DNA of 64,000 nucleotides from Novosphingobium sp. GTDB taxonomy: Bacteria; Pseudomonadota; Alphaproteobacteria; Sphingomonadales; Sphingomonadaceae. How positions within the stretch are numbered: position 1 is the stretch's first letter; the number at the start of each line of letters is the position of its first letter. Of the stretch, positions 18,396 through 28,173 are shown one piece after another. A program made the translations under genes and the position numbers. The stretch is taken from contig JACKKX010000002.1 in NCBI GenBank assembly GCA_024236215.1, positions 186,001-250,000 on the forward strand. Direction: 5' to 3'. The notes below the pieces were generated by a model. It was not told the origin of the DNA and ran no database searches. It saw only the letters and a program-made list of their open reading frames with translations.

Positions 18396-19776
18396 CCAGA
18401 TCCTGACCGTCGCGCAGATGCGCGTTGCCGAAGCGGCGCTGATCGCGGGCGGAACCAGCGTCGATACGCTGATGCAGCGGGCTGGGCGGGGCGCGGCGGA
18501 ATGGGTCTGGCGGATCGGCGGCGGCCGCGCGGTGACCGTGCTGACGGGGCCGGGCAACAACGGCGGCGATGGCTGGGTGATCGCCGAGACGATCCGCCAG
18601 CGCGGCGGCGAAGTGCGGGTGGTCGCCGCCGACAATCCGGCGACGCCTGCCGCGCAAAATGCCCGCGCTGCTTACAAGGGACCGGTGCTCGACGCGGCGG
18701 CGGCGGTGACCGGTGAGGTTCTGGTCGATTGCCTGTTCGGTTCGGGCTTGACCCGTCCGCTCTCGGGCGACCATCTGGCCTTGCTGACGCGGCTCGCGGC
18801 CAGCCACCACAAGCGCGTTGCGGTCGATCTGCCCAGCGGGATTGACGCCGATCTTGGCATGCCGCTCAACCGCGATTTGCCTCCGTTCGATCTGACCCTT
18901 GCGCTGGGGGCCTGGAAATTCGCCCACTTCCTGATGCCCGCTTGCGCCGCGATGGGGCAGCTGCGGCTGGTCGATATCGGAGTGGAGCCGCTTGCAGGAG
19001 CTGCCGAAGTGGTGACGCGGCCGCGTCTGCCGATGCCCGCGCCCGATGCGCACAAGTACACCCGCGGCCTGCTGGGCGTGATCGGCGGTGCCATGCCCGG
19101 CGCGGCGCAGCTCGCCGCCACCGCCGCGCAGGGCGCGGGCGCGGGCTATGTCAGGCTGCTGTCGGAAACCGGTGAAGCGCCCGCCGATCTTGTCGTCGAT
19201 CGCCATCCCTTGCCCGAGGCGCTGGCCGACAGCCGCTTTGCCGCGCTACTGATCGGGCCGGGGCTGGGCCGCGATGCAACCGCGCGCGAGCGGCTGGATA
19301 CGGCCGCGGCGGCGCAAGTGCCCTTGGTGCTCGACGCCGATGCGCTGGTTCTGCTGGGTGCGCGGCACCTGTCCGCGCGCACCGCGCCGCTGATCGCGAC
19401 ACCCCATGAAGGGGAAATGATCGCGCTCGAACGTGCCTTCGATTGCCTCGGTTCGGGTAGCAAGGCCGATCGCGCCCGCGATTTGGCGCGAGCCAGCGGC
19501 ATGGTGGTGGTGGCCAAGGGGCCGGACACGGTCATCGCCGCACCCGATGGCCGCCTGGCGCTGGCGGCGCGCGCATCGAGCTGGCTCTCCACCGCCGGAA
19601 CCGGGGACGTGCTAGCCGGGACGATCGCCAGCCGCCTCGCCTGCGGGGCAGAGGCATTCGAGGCGGCTTGCCAGGGGGTGTGGCTCCACGGCGAAGCGGC
19701 GCACCGGTGCGGGGCTGCCTTTCCGGCTGGGCAGCTTGCCCTTGCGATCCGCTCGGCCTACGCCGCCTGCCTGTGA
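18379..19776 (+). CDS. Bifunctional NAD(P)H-hydrate epimerase / ADP-dependent dehydratase
   Basis: 465 residues from the ATG at 18379 (MRLPPDQILTVAQMR); an ATG at 18364 is possible. It repairs hydrated NADH and NADPH. The N-terminal YjeF/NnrE epimerase domain has GPGNNGGDGWV (about 60-70) and VDLPSGIDAD. The C-terminal NnrD ribokinase-like domain has LLIGPGLGRD, VLDADAL, TPHEGEM, VVVAKGPDTVIAAPDG and the catalytic GTGDVLAG. The two-domain fusion is common in bacteria. It overlaps the genes on both sides. Confidence 0.93.
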   Translation: MRLPPDQILTVAQMRVAEAALIAGGTSVDTLMQRAGRGAAEWVWRIGGGRAVTVLTGPGNNGGDGWVIAETIRQRGGEVRVVAADNPATPAAQNARAAYKGPVLDAAAAVTGEVLVDCLFGSGLTRPLSGDHLALLTRLAASHHKRVAVDLPSGIDADLGMPLNRDLPPFDLTLALGAWKFAHFLMPACAAMGQLRLVDIGVEPLAGAAEVVTRPRLPMPAPDAHKYTRGLLGVIGGAMPGAAQLAATAAQGAGAGYVRLLSETGEAPADLVVDRHPLPEALADSRFAALLIGPGLGRDATARERLDTAAAAQVPLVLDADALVLLGARHLSARTAPLIATPHEGEMIALERAFDCLGSGSKADRARDLARASGMVVVAKGPDTVIAAPDGRLALAARASSWLSTAGTGDVLAGTIASRLACGAEAFEAACQGVWLHGEAAHRCGAAFPAGQLALAIRSAYAACL

Positions 19777-21014
19777 GCCAGCCTGAAGAAATCATCCGCA
19801 TCGCCGCCAAGGGCGATGGTGTTACCGCCTCGGGGCGCTTTGCCTGGGGCGCGGCGCCGGGTGATCTGCTGCGCGAGGACGGAACGCTCGAGTGGGGTCC
19901 GCACCATGTTCAGCCGCCGTGCCGCCACTTCGGGCGCTGCGGCGGATGCCAGTTGCAGCAACTGGATGAGGAAAGCCTGGCCCAATTCGTCGAGGCGCGG
20001 GTGGCCAATGCCTCTAGCGCACAGGAATTGGGCGCGCAGCACATTGCCGCACCGCATCTTTCGCCGCCTGCCGCTCGCCGCCGCGCCAGCCTGCGCGCCG
20101 AAAGCTCGCAGGGGCGGGTGGTGATCGGCTTTCGCGAGGCGAAGTCGCACCGGCTGGTCGAATTGGCCGAATGCCCGGTGATGCTGCCCGAAATGGTCGC
20201 GATCCTGAGCCCCTTGCGCAAGCTGTTGATCCGGCTTGGACAGGGGCAGAAGGCGCCAAAGGCCAGGGGCAAGCACGCCCACGCCAAACTCGCCGCCGAT
20301 ATCGAACTGACCATGGTCGATCAGGGGCTGGACCTCGGGATCAAGGGGCTGGCTTACGAAGGGCTGACCGCGACCGAGGCATTGCTCGATTTCGCCCGGA
20401 CTCATGGCCTTGCGCGGCTGACGATGGACGCGGGTTACGGCTATGAAACCGTGTGGGAGCCCGAGCCGGTAACCGTTACGCTGGCCGGGATCGCCGTGCC
20501 GTTTCCGCCCGGATCGTTCCTGCAGGCGACCACCGACGGCGAGGCGGCGCTGGTCGATGCCGCGCGCGAGTGGCTGAGCGGATGCGCCAGCGTGGCAGAC
20601 CTGTTTGCGGGGCTCGGCACCTTCGCCTTCGCGCTGGCCGGGCCGGAGTGCAAGGTTTTGGCGGTCGAAGCGGCGCGCGATGCCCACCTCGCTTGCAAGG
20701 CGGCGGCGGCGCGCACTGCAAAGCCGGTCCATGCCCTGCACCGCGATCTGTTTCGCAACCCCCTGCTGCCGGAAGAGCTGAACCGCTTCGATGCTGTCCT
20801 GCTCGATCCGCCCCGGGCCGGAGCGCGCGAACAGGTGGAACGGATCGCCGCCAGCACGGTCGCGCGGGTGGTCTATGTCAGCTGCAACCCCTCCAGCTGG
20901 GCGCGCGACGCGGCCATGCTGATCGAGGCCGGTTTCGAGCTAAAGGAATTGCGCCCGGTCGGGCAATTCCGCTGGTCGACCCATGTCGAGCTGGCGAGCT
21001 TGCTTGTGCGTTAG
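19773..21014 (+). CDS. RlmD/TrmA-family RNA (uracil-5-)-methyltransferase
   Basis: 413 residues from a GTG that overlaps the upstream stop (GTGA). It methylates C5 of a uridine, probably in 23S rRNA. The 4Fe-4S ligands are Cys50, Cys56 and Cys59 ([12 protein letters not shown]) and Cys134 (LAECPVM). The SAM-binding motif is [13 protein letters not shown] and the catalytic ones are LLDPPRAGA and [13 protein letters not shown]. The N-terminal TRAM domain is short. Whether the target is U1939, U747 or a tRNA position cannot be settled from sequence. It converges on the pseudouridine synthase gene, and the two stops share four bases. Confidence 0.88.
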   Translation: MSQPEEIIRIAAKGDGVTASGRFAWGAAPGDLLREDGTLEWGPHHVQPPCRHFGRCGGCQLQQLDEESLAQFVEARVANASSAQELGAQHIAAPHLSPPAARRRASLRAESSQGRVVIGFREAKSHRLVELAECPVMLPEMVAILSPLRKLLIRLGQGQKAPKARGKHAHAKLAADIELTMVDQGLDLGIKGLAYEGLTATEALLDFARTHGLARLTMDAGYGYETVWEPEPVTVTLAGIAVPFPPGSFLQATTDGEAALVDAAREWLSGCASVADLFAGLGTFAFALAGPECKVLAVEAARDAHLACKAAAARTAKPVHALHRDLFRNPLLPEELNRFDAVLLDPPRAGAREQVERIAASTVARVVYVSCNPSSWARDAAMLIEAGFELKELRPVGQFRWSTHVELASLLVR

Positions 21015-21553
21015 CTCGCAACCTCACGCCATTCGCCCGGTGCCAGGTCGCCAAGCGTCCAGTCCCCCACCACCCAGCGCACCAGCCGCAGCGTAGGGTG
21101 CCCCACGGCGGCAGTCATGCGGCGAACCTGGCGGTTCTTGCCTTCGCGGATCGTCAGACGCAGCCATGAATCCGGCACGGTCTTGCGGAACCGCACCGGC
21201 GGATCGCGCGGCCACAGGTCGGGGGCAGGGATCAGCTCGGCCTCGGCCGGGCGGGTCATGCCGTCCTTGAGCTGTACACCGCGTCGCAGGGCAGCCAGCG
21301 CTTCGGGACCGGGACTGCCCTCCACCTGAACCAGATAGGTCTTGGCCAGCTTGAACCTGGGATCGGCGATCCGCGCCTGGAGCCGCCCATCGTCGGTCAG
21401 CAGCAACAGCCCCTCGCTGTCGGTATCGAGACGGCCCGCTGGATAAACCCCCGGCACCTTCACAAAGTCCGCAAGCGTGGACTTGTCCGAGCCATCGGCG
21501 CTGAACTGGCACAGCACGCCGTAAGGTTTGTTGAACAGGATCAGGCGGGGCAT
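21011..21553 (-). CDS. 23S rRNA pseudouridine synthase, RluE-like
   Basis: 180 residues, single-domain with no S4 domain, which is the RluE arrangement. The start [18 protein letters not shown] matches RluE-type proteins. The catalytic aspartate is Asp43 in [19 protein letters not shown], and the C-terminal [20 protein letters not shown] is the RsuA-family RNA-binding motif. RluE modifies U2457 of E. coli 23S rRNA; that target is inferred. Confidence 0.88.
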   Translation of the reverse strand: MPRLILFNKPYGVLCQFSADGSDKSTLADFVKVPGVYPAGRLDTDSEGLLLLTDDGRLQARIADPRFKLAKTYLVQVEGSPGPEALAALRRGVQLKDGMTRPAEAELIPAPDLWPRDPPVRFRKTVPDSWLRLTIREGKNRQVRRMTAAVGHPTLRLVRWVVGDWTLGDLAPGEWREVAS

Positions 21554-21573
21554 GGGGTTGGGGTATGGCCGCC

Positions 21574-21960
21574 TCAGCCCGGGGCGGCAAGCTCGACCAC
21601 CGAAAGCAGGTTGCTGTCAGGATCGCGCAGCCAGGCAACGCGGGAGCCATCGGGAGCGACAATCACGCCGTTGGCCGCGTGGTTGAAGCCGGTGAACCGT
21701 TCCGCCACCAGCCCGCGCCCGGCCAGCGCCGCCATCGCCGCATCGACATCGGGCACGGCAAAACCGATCACGGTGTGCTGCGAGGGCGTTGTCTGCTCTA
21801 CCTGAACTACCCGCAGATCCGATCCTCCGGCATCCAGCAGAAGGGTGCCGGGCAGACGGGCGCGGATGGGCAGGCCAAGCGCCCGCACATAGAATTTCTC
21901 GGAGAGCGAAAGATCGCGGACGCAGACAATCGTCTGCAACCGGGCGGCTGCAAGCACCAT
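21574..21960 (-). CDS. VOC (glyoxalase/bleomycin resistance) family protein
   Basis: 128 residues from the ATG at 21960, chosen because AGGAG lies 6 bases upstream. The beta-alpha-beta-beta-beta halves are visible: [20 protein letters not shown], then [16 protein letters not shown] and [17 protein letters not shown]. The Glu near the end (VVEL) and other polar positions could bind a metal. VOC proteins range from glyoxalases to dioxygenases and antibiotic-binding proteins, so no substrate is assigned. A structured non-coding interval lies upstream. Confidence 0.85.
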   Translation of the reverse strand: MVLAAARLQTIVCVRDLSLSEKFYVRALGLPIRARLPGTLLLDAGGSDLRVVQVEQTTPSQHTVIGFAVPDVDAAMAALAGRGLVAERFTGFNHAANGVIVAPDGSRVAWLRDPDSNLLSVVELAAPG

Positions 21961-22673
21961 GGGAAACTCCTGGGTTGTGGAATCGAACGGGAAGGACCGT
22001 GTTTGGCAAAGCAAATGGGGCCAGCGTTTCCGCCAGCCCCACGCTCGCCTGCATTGTGCCCGGCTGACTTGGGCGATCGCGTTTTCCGGTCCTTAGCTCC
22101 AGCCTTCCGTCTACCTTGCGGCCGACACCCGGTCTGGCTTTCATTCCCGGCGGCTTCCGGAGAAACCCGCGTTCATCACCCGGCCACCTCGCCGGCGTCC
22201 GGTCCCGTCAGGCGGGCGGTCCGGGCCTTGCGGCCTTTCCCTTCCACCTGGCGGTTCCGTGACCGCTTTGCGCCTGCCGTTCCCGGCCTTCCGTTCCGCC
22301 GTGCCGAAGCATGGCCTTCCTTCCGCCGTTCCCGACCGCTTGCCTAGCGATCTGCTGACTGCGCGCCACTCGCTGCATCTGCGGTTCGCCAGATTCAGGC
22401 CGAAGCCATCCTGAGGCGTGTTTTCCGATACTGCTGCGGGCATCGCTGCCAGATCGATCCGTTATGTTTTCCCTTGTCTATTCAGCGGTTTCCCGCCTCA
22501 TCTTCAAGTTCGGTTTCACCGTCTCGATGGGTTGAAGCTGCGCTTCCAGACCGAGTCGCGCAAGGCCGCGCAGGCCGAGTTATCCACAGATGCTCCTCTG
22601 AGCAGTGGATAAGTCGGCCCTAGCGGTGGACAGAATCGGAAGGCGACGTCAGAGGCGGCAGTTTCCGCCGGAA
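21961..22673. other. Non-coding interval of about 0.7 kb with structured and repeated elements
   Basis: No reading frame here looks like a gene: the longest ones are Arg-, Gly- and Pro-rich without family resemblance. Four things can be seen. First, a stem at 22017-22040 that, as minus-strand RNA, has 10 base pairs (two G-U) closed by a GAAA tetraloop. Second, imperfect direct repeats GGCCTTCCGTTCCGCCG (22285-22301) and GGCCTTCCTTCCGCCG (22313-22328). Third, a pyrimidine-rich plus strand between 22080 and 22340. Fourth, a hairpin at 22580-22612 whose arms match DnaA boxes. It may encode an RNA or be a regulatory region; I could not match RNase P RNA, tmRNA or SRP RNA. Confidence 0.5.
22580..22612. 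repeat. Interrupted hairpin with DnaA-box-like arms
   Basis: On the plus strand TTATCCAC (22580-22587) and GTGGATAA (22605-22612) form an 8-bp inverted repeat. Inside it, TGCTC and GAGCA form a further 5-bp stem with loop CTCT and an AGA bulge on one side. The left arm followed by A is the consensus DnaA box TTATCCACA. The element sits 61 bases past the argG stop and lacks a T-tract, so it is not a standard terminator. Confidence 0.6.
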
Positions 22674-23888
<1,215 letters not shown>

Positions 23889-23950
23889 CGGCGACTCCCG
23901 CGGATATGTGCGGGGGCGCGGCTAGCAGGGCGGGGGCGCTACCGCAACCG

Positions 23951-25210
23951 CTACTCTGCTGCCTTGGGTGCGAGGTGCCATTCGGGCGCCACATCGGCTG
24001 AAACCAGCCGCACGGCTTCGGCTTCGATGTATTCGCGGGTGATCGGCAGGGCGTCGCGGCGCTTGGCGGTCTGGAACTGGTAGTTGACCAGTTGCCCGTG
24101 GCGAAAGCCCTGTTCGCCTCCTGCCAGATAGAACTGCCACATGCGGAAGAACCGTGCGTCGTACAGCTCCTCGATTTCGGCACGGTGCAGGGTGGTGCGG
24201 CGATACCATTCGGCCAGCGTGTAGGCATAGTGATAGCGCAGGACCTCAAGATCCGCGATGTCCCAGCCGGTTCGCTCAAGCGAGGACGCCATCTGGCTCG
24301 ATGTCGGCAGGTAGTGCCCGGGGAAGATATATTTGCGGTTCCACTTGTCGGTCCCGCCCGAGCCCTTGAGCCGTCCGATGGTGTGGGTGAGCATCACCCC
24401 GTCATCGGCGAGCAGATCATAGCACTTGGAGAAATACTCGTCGTAGTTGGCGAGCCCGACGTGTTCGAACATGCCGATCGAGGCGATCCGGTCAAAGGTC
24501 TGGCTGACGTCGCGGTAATCGATCAGCTCGAAGCGGACCTTGTCGGCCACCCCGGCTGCCTCGGCGCGCTCCTGGGCGAAGCGCACCTGATCGGGGGCAA
24601 GGCTCACGCCCAGCACCTCGCAGCCGTAATGCTTGTTGAGGAACAGCGCGAAGCCGCCCCAGCCCGATCCGATATCGAGCACCCGCATCCCGGGCTGGAT
24701 CCGCAGCTTGGCGGCGATCAGCGCCTTCTTCTCAAGCTGGGCCTGTTCAAGCGTGCCGTTCGGATCGCGCCACAGCGCCATGGTGTATTGCCGGTCGGCA
24801 TCGAGGAACAGCTCGTAGAAGCGCCGGGTCAGGTCATAGTGATGTTCGACATTCCTGGCGGCGCGGGCGCGGTAGTTGTTCTGATCGAGCTTCGATCCGA
24901 TCCGGTCGGCCAGGCGGCGCAGCGGATTGCGCGGGCGGACCTTGCCGCCATCGCCCTGGCTCATCACGAACAGGATGAAGTCGCGGATATCGTGCGGCGG
25001 CTCGATCACCAGCCGCCCGTCCATATAGGCCTCGCCCGCTCCGATCCGGGGATCGCGCGCGATGTGAAATGCCGCGCCCTTGTCGGTCAGGCGGACATAC
25101 AGCGCCTCGGCCGCAGGATCGCCATAGGTGTATTGCCTGCCGTCATAGTCGGTAAGCACCAGTCGACCCTTGCGGATCAGGGCCTTGAGCATCTTGTCGA
25201 GCAACCACAT
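23951..25210 (-). CDS. cfa: Cyclopropane-fatty-acyl-phospholipid synthase family protein
   Basis: 419 residues, near the length of E. coli Cfa. It transfers a methylene group from SAM to unsaturated lipid acyl chains at the inner membrane face. After an N-terminal lipid-binding part (YTYGDPAAEALYVRLTD), the methyltransferase domain has VLDIGSGWGGFALFLNKHYG, SIGMFEHVGLANYDEYF and HTIGRLKGSGGTDKWNRKYI with YIFPGHYLPT. The C-terminal EWYRRTTLHRAEIEELYDAR and FRMWQFYLAGGEQGFRHG complete the family pattern. The exact modification (cyclopropanation or methylation) is not certain. Confidence 0.9.
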   Translation of the reverse strand: MWLLDKMLKALIRKGRLVLTDYDGRQYTYGDPAAEALYVRLTDKGAAFHIARDPRIGAGEAYMDGRLVIEPPHDIRDFILFVMSQGDGGKVRPRNPLRRLADRIGSKLDQNNYRARAARNVEHHYDLTRRFYELFLDADRQYTMALWRDPNGTLEQAQLEKKALIAAKLRIQPGMRVLDIGSGWGGFALFLNKHYGCEVLGVSLAPDQVRFAQERAEAAGVADKVRFELIDYRDVSQTFDRIASIGMFEHVGLANYDEYFSKCYDLLADDGVMLTHTIGRLKGSGGTDKWNRKYIFPGHYLPTSSQMASSLERTGWDIADLEVLRYHYAYTLAEWYRRTTLHRAEIEELYDARFFRMWQFYLAGGEQGFRHGQLVNYQFQTAKRRDALPITREYIEAEAVRLVSADVAPEWHLAPKAAE

Positions 25211-25251
25211 GGGGCAAGTCTATGCCCCCTTGGCGAATGCGCAAAGCCAAT

Positions 25252-25830
25252 TCAGCTGGTCAGCCCCGCAAGTTCGGCCAGCTGCCACAATCCAAGCACC
25301 AGGAACAGCAAGGCGGCCGCCATGCGTGTGGCCTTGAGCGATATCCGCCGCACCAGCGCCTCACCCAGCAACACCGCGGGCGCATTGGCCAGCATCATTC
25401 CCAGCGTGGTCCCGGCAGCGACCACCAGCACCGCGTGGTAATGCGCGGCGAGCCCAATCGTGGCGACCTGGGTCTTGTCACCCATTTCGACCAGAAAGAA
25501 GCTGACCAGCGTGGTCAGGAAGGCGCCGCCGCGCTGGCGAACCTCGTCTTCTTCCTCATCCAGCTTGTCGGGCACCAGGGTCCAGGCGGCCAAGGCGATG
25601 AAGCCCAGCGCCACCGCAACGCGGAACCACGGCGCCTGGAGCAGCCCCGCCACCTCGCTGCCGATCAGCGCGGCGAGCGCATGGTTCGCGGTTGTCGCCA
25701 CGAATATGCCCATCAGGATCGCCCAGGGTGCGCGCAGCCGCGCGGCCAGCACGATCGCCAGCAGCATGGTCTTGTCGCCGATCTCGGCCAGCGCGACCAG
25801 CGCGGTGGAGGCAAGGAAGGCTTCGCTCAT
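25252..25830 (-). CDS. TMEM165/GDT1 family (UPF0016) cation transporter
   Basis: 192 residues. Two repeats of about 80 residues each carry the family signature E-x-G-D-K-[TS]: ALAEIGDKTMLLA and LVEMGDKTQVATI. About six membrane segments are visible, with an acidic loop (KLDEEEDEVRQ) between the halves. Bacterial relatives export Mn2+; GDT1 in yeast handles Ca2+ and Mn2+. The ATG at 25830 overlaps the SDR stop (ATGA), which decides the start and suggests co-transcription. No yybP-ykoY Mn riboswitch is seen upstream. Confidence 0.9.
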   Translation of the reverse strand: MSEAFLASTALVALAEIGDKTMLLAIVLAARLRAPWAILMGIFVATTANHALAALIGSEVAGLLQAPWFRVAVALGFIALAAWTLVPDKLDEEEDEVRQRGGAFLTTLVSFFLVEMGDKTQVATIGLAAHYHAVLVVAAGTTLGMMLANAPAVLLGEALVRRISLKATRMAAALLFLVLGLWQLAELAGLTS

Positions 25831-26579
25831 TGCCTCGCGAGGTAGAGCACATCGCGCGACTGGGAAAGCAGGTGCTGTCCCGAGTCGACATAAAGCGTCT
25901 CCCCGCTCGCCAGCCAGCCCTGCGCCAGCCACAGCGCGGCATCGGCCAGTTCCTGCGGTTCGGTCAGCCGCCCCAGCAGGTTCATCCGCCCGCTCACTTC
26001 ATGCTCTTCGGGCTGCTGATCGAAGCTGGCGAGCATCGCCCCGGGCGCCAGGCCATAGATCCGGTCAGGGCTGCCGGCATGGGCCATGGCCAGCATCCTG
26101 ACGCTCGCGGAAAAGGCGTGCTTGGCCATGGTATAGCTGAAGAAATCGGGATTGGGGTTGAGCAGCTTCTGGTCGAGGAACTGGATCACCCGCCGCCCCT
26201 CCGGCGACCGCGCCCGCGCCAGATAGGCCTGGGCCATGCGGGTGGGGGTTTCGGCATTGACCGTGATCGCCTCTGCGAACACAGCCGGATCGATCGCTTC
26301 GGCGCTGTCGGGCACGAACACCGCTGCGCAGTTGACCAGCATCCGCCAGTCATCGAACTTTCCGGCCAGCTGTTCGATCATGGCCAGCGCGGCGTCACCA
26401 TCGAGCAGGTCGCAGGCCACCAGTTCGGCGCTGGGGAGCGAGGCGGTGAAAGCCCGCGCTTCATCCGACAAGCGGTGGACGTGGACGACCACGTGCCATC
26501 CCGCCCCGGCAAAGGCCCGGGCCAGCACGGCGCCGATCCGCCGCGCGGCTCCGGTGATCAGGATTTGCGGACGCTCCAT
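25827..26579 (-). CDS. SDR family oxidoreductase, pteridine-reductase-like
   Basis: 250 residues from the ATG at 26579 (MERPQILITGAARRIG). The nucleotide-binding ITGAARRIGAVLARAFAG, the VVVHVHR strand end (usual place of H-Y-x-R in NADP-dependent pteridine reductases), the LVNCAAVF segment and the catalytic pair in YTMAKHAF (Tyr-x-x-x-Lys) are visible. The style is close to FolM/PTR1-like enzymes that reduce dihydropterins, but the substrate is an inference. Translationally coupled to the GDT1 gene downstream. Confidence 0.85.
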   Translation of the reverse strand: MERPQILITGAARRIGAVLARAFAGAGWHVVVHVHRLSDEARAFTASLPSAELVACDLLDGDAALAMIEQLAGKFDDWRMLVNCAAVFVPDSAEAIDPAVFAEAITVNAETPTRMAQAYLARARSPEGRRVIQFLDQKLLNPNPDFFSYTMAKHAFSASVRMLAMAHAGSPDRIYGLAPGAMLASFDQQPEEHEVSGRMNLLGRLTEPQELADAALWLAQGWLASGETLYVDSGQHLLSQSRDVLYLARQ

Positions 26580-26616
26580 CGCGCCAGCCTTGCGGGCGGC
26601 GGTGCGCGCCGTCAAG

Positions 26617-26970
26617 TCAGCGGCAGCGGGTTGGTCCCTTGGCAAGCTCATTGCCGATCAGCGCGCCTGCAGCGGCACCCAGGATGGTGCCGGTAGCGCG
26701 CTCGCCATGAGTGTCGATCGCCCGGCCGATCAGCGCGCCCAGCGCAGCGCCGACCAGCAGGCCGACCGTGCCATCGCCCCGGCGGCAGTAATAGCGCCCG
26801 TCCGAGCCCTGCCAGTAATTGATCCCGTTGTCGGTGCGGCGATAGGCGATGTCACCGCGCTTGGAGCGATAGCCGTTGGCCGGTGCCCAGGGCGGGGGAT
26901 CGGCGAGCGCCGGGGTCAGCGCGGGCAGCGCGAACAGGGCGAGCGTGGCGGCGATCAGGGGCTTGCGCAT
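26617..26970 (-). CDS. Exported glycine-zipper protein
   Basis: 117 residues with a signal peptide (MRKPLIAATLALFALPALTP, cleavage near ALA-DPP). The mature part has a short aromatic region (NGYRSKRGDIAYRRTDNG and NYWQGSDGRYYCRRGDG) and then a glycine-zipper pair, GLLVGAALGALIGRAID and GTILGAAAGALIGNELA. Such 2TM glycine-zipper proteins are found in the alphaproteobacterial envelope; their job is mostly unknown. It is separated from the SDR gene by 37 bases on the same strand. Confidence 0.83.
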   Translation of the reverse strand: MRKPLIAATLALFALPALTPALADPPPWAPANGYRSKRGDIAYRRTDNGINYWQGSDGRYYCRRGDGTVGLLVGAALGALIGRAIDTHGERATGTILGAAAGALIGNELAKGPTRCR

Positions 26971-27076
26971 CGGAAAGTCTCCTCGATTGGTCGCGGTGCA
27001 GGTTCTAGCAGCAATGCTGAACCGCCGATTGCTCGCGAAGGTGAACGGTTGCGCGCTTGCGGCCGGGCGATTCACC

Positions 27077-27724
27077 TCAGTCCGGTCGATCCTTCCCGGC
27101 GAGCCGCGCTTCGAGCAGGGCGTGGAACAGGCGGACCGTCGGCAGAAAGTCTCCCCGCATCGCGGCCGCTCCCGCCAGGGCATATTCTCCCTTGGGACGC
27201 GGCCGGATCCGAAGGTAGATCGGCAGGCCATAGCGCACGGTCAGGAAATCGACGATCAGCCGCGCCGTCCGGCCGTTGCCGTTGATAAAGGGATGAATCC
27301 GTACCCACTCGGCGTGAGCCCAGGCGCTGACGTTGACGACCTGGATCAATTGTTCATCTGTTGAAGGTCCATCGGCGCCGATTGCGGCGTCAAGCTGGCC
27401 CAGAAGGTTGCTCAGCCCGGCGAAGAAAGCATCGAGCTCCTCCGAAACTTGCGCGAAGGGCACTGCAGGGTTTGGCGGAACCCACACGTCGAATTCCAGC
27501 TCTGACCGGCTGCCTCGGTATCCACCGCGAAAGGCATCGCCGATCGATCCGGGCCAATCGGGATCGTCAATCACAAGGCCATGCATCATGATCGCGTGCC
27601 ACTGGGCAATCATCGCGGCATCAGGGATCTCGCGGTCCAGGGCCTGCTGGCGCAAGTGCGTCAGCACCGCAGCAAGATTTGCTTCAAGGGCGGGGCCGTC
27701 TGCGTCCCAGCCGGAGCCGGTCAC
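27077..27724 (-). CDS. Fic-domain protein (putative AMPylator/toxin)
   Basis: 215 residues from a GTG that overlaps the upstream RHH gene (GTGA). The Fic active site is HPFINGNGRTAR at 144-155: catalytic His144, phosphate-binding GNGR and Arg155. Position 148 is Asn, where the canonical HPFx[D/E]GNGR has an acidic Mg2+ ligand. No [S/T]xxxE[G/N] inhibitory helix is evident in this protein or in its partner. Fic enzymes usually transfer AMP to a target protein. The pairing with a small DNA-binding protein suggests a toxin-antitoxin-type module. Confidence 0.85.
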   Translation of the reverse strand: MTGSGWDADGPALEANLAAVLTHLRQQALDREIPDAAMIAQWHAIMMHGLVIDDPDWPGSIGDAFRGGYRGSRSELEFDVWVPPNPAVPFAQVSEELDAFFAGLSNLLGQLDAAIGADGPSTDEQLIQVVNVSAWAHAEWVRIHPFINGNGRTARLIVDFLTVRYGLPIYLRIRPRPKGEYALAGAAAMRGDFLPTVRLFHALLEARLAGKDRPD

Positions 27725-28083
27725 GGGCGGAAACCGAGGATCGCTTCACGATCGAAACGCGGCGCTGCGGCAGGTTTGCGCACACGGCCACGCACGATCC
27801 GGCCTTCAACCGGATCGTCTGCGATCGCCGCCTCTGCAGCGGCATCGGCTTCGACCCTTCCGAGATAGTCACCATCGGCCTCCCGCAGCGCGCGCGCGGC
27901 CTCGGCCAGATCGCGCGCATCGCTTTCAACCTCGATCAGTTTCTGCACCAGATAGCTCTGCAAACCCTCGAGCATCAGCTTGCTCACCGGCTTGCCCAGC
28001 ATCTCGCTGAGCTGGCTCAGTTGCGCGTGCAGACGGCCCGGCAGACGGATCGTGGTCTGGACGTGCTTGGCGGGTGCGGACAT
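27721..28083 (-). CDS. Ribbon-helix-helix protein, likely antitoxin partner of Fic
   Basis: 120 residues from the ATG at 28083, with GGAG 6 bases before it. The N-terminal half ([20 protein letters not shown] then MLGKPVSKLMLEGLQSYL) reads as a ribbon-helix-helix DNA-binding fold: a beta strand with TTIRLP and two helices. The C-terminal half is acidic, Ala-rich and probably helical, ending in RFDREAILGFRP, and could contact the Fic protein. The stop overlaps the Fic start by four bases (GTGA). A 7-bp palindrome lies 41 bases upstream, as expected for autoregulation. Confidence 0.78.
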   Translation of the reverse strand: MSAPAKHVQTTIRLPGRLHAQLSQLSEMLGKPVSKLMLEGLQSYLVQKLIEVESDARDLAEAARALREADGDYLGRVEADAAAEAAIADDPVEGRIVRGRVRKPAAAPRFDREAILGFRP

Positions 28084-28123
28084 CGGCTGCTCCAAATCGG
28101 TCCTGGTCTGAAGCAATAGGTAT

Positions 28124-28138
28124 CATAATGTCATTATG
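28124..28138 (-). promoter_or_regulatory. Palindromic operator candidate for the RHH/Fic pair
   Basis: CATAATG-T-CATTATG on the plus strand is a perfect 7-bp inverted repeat with a one-base centre. It overlaps a -10-like TATGAT on the minus strand (28127-28122), about 39 bases before the RHH start codon. Small RHH antitoxins bind such short palindromes over their own promoter. Confidence 0.55.
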
Positions 28139-28162
28139 GTGTCAAAATACGTTTTTGACACC
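28138..28162. terminator. 10-bp hairpin between rlmN and the RHH/Fic operon
   Basis: GGTGTCAAAA (28138-28147) and TTTTGACACC (28153-28162) form a perfect 10-bp inverted repeat with a 5-base loop, beginning 11 bases past the rlmN stop. It lacks a long U-tract, so it may be a weak rlmN terminator or a second regulatory dyad. It abuts the RHH operator candidate and shares one base with it. Confidence 0.45.
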
Positions 28163-28173
28163 ATTTCCGCAGA

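Noticed and set aside
22141..22443. 100-codon minus-strand frame in the non-coding interval
   Set aside because: Arg/Gly/Pro-rich with no family signature, no ribosome site and repeat-derived sequence; more likely part of a non-coding element.
21961..22673. RNase P RNA, tmRNA or SRP RNA
   Set aside because: The conserved AAAGTCCGGGC core of RNase P, a tmRNA tag frame with an acceptor-stem pair, and the SRP domain IV tetraloop context were looked for on both strands and not found.
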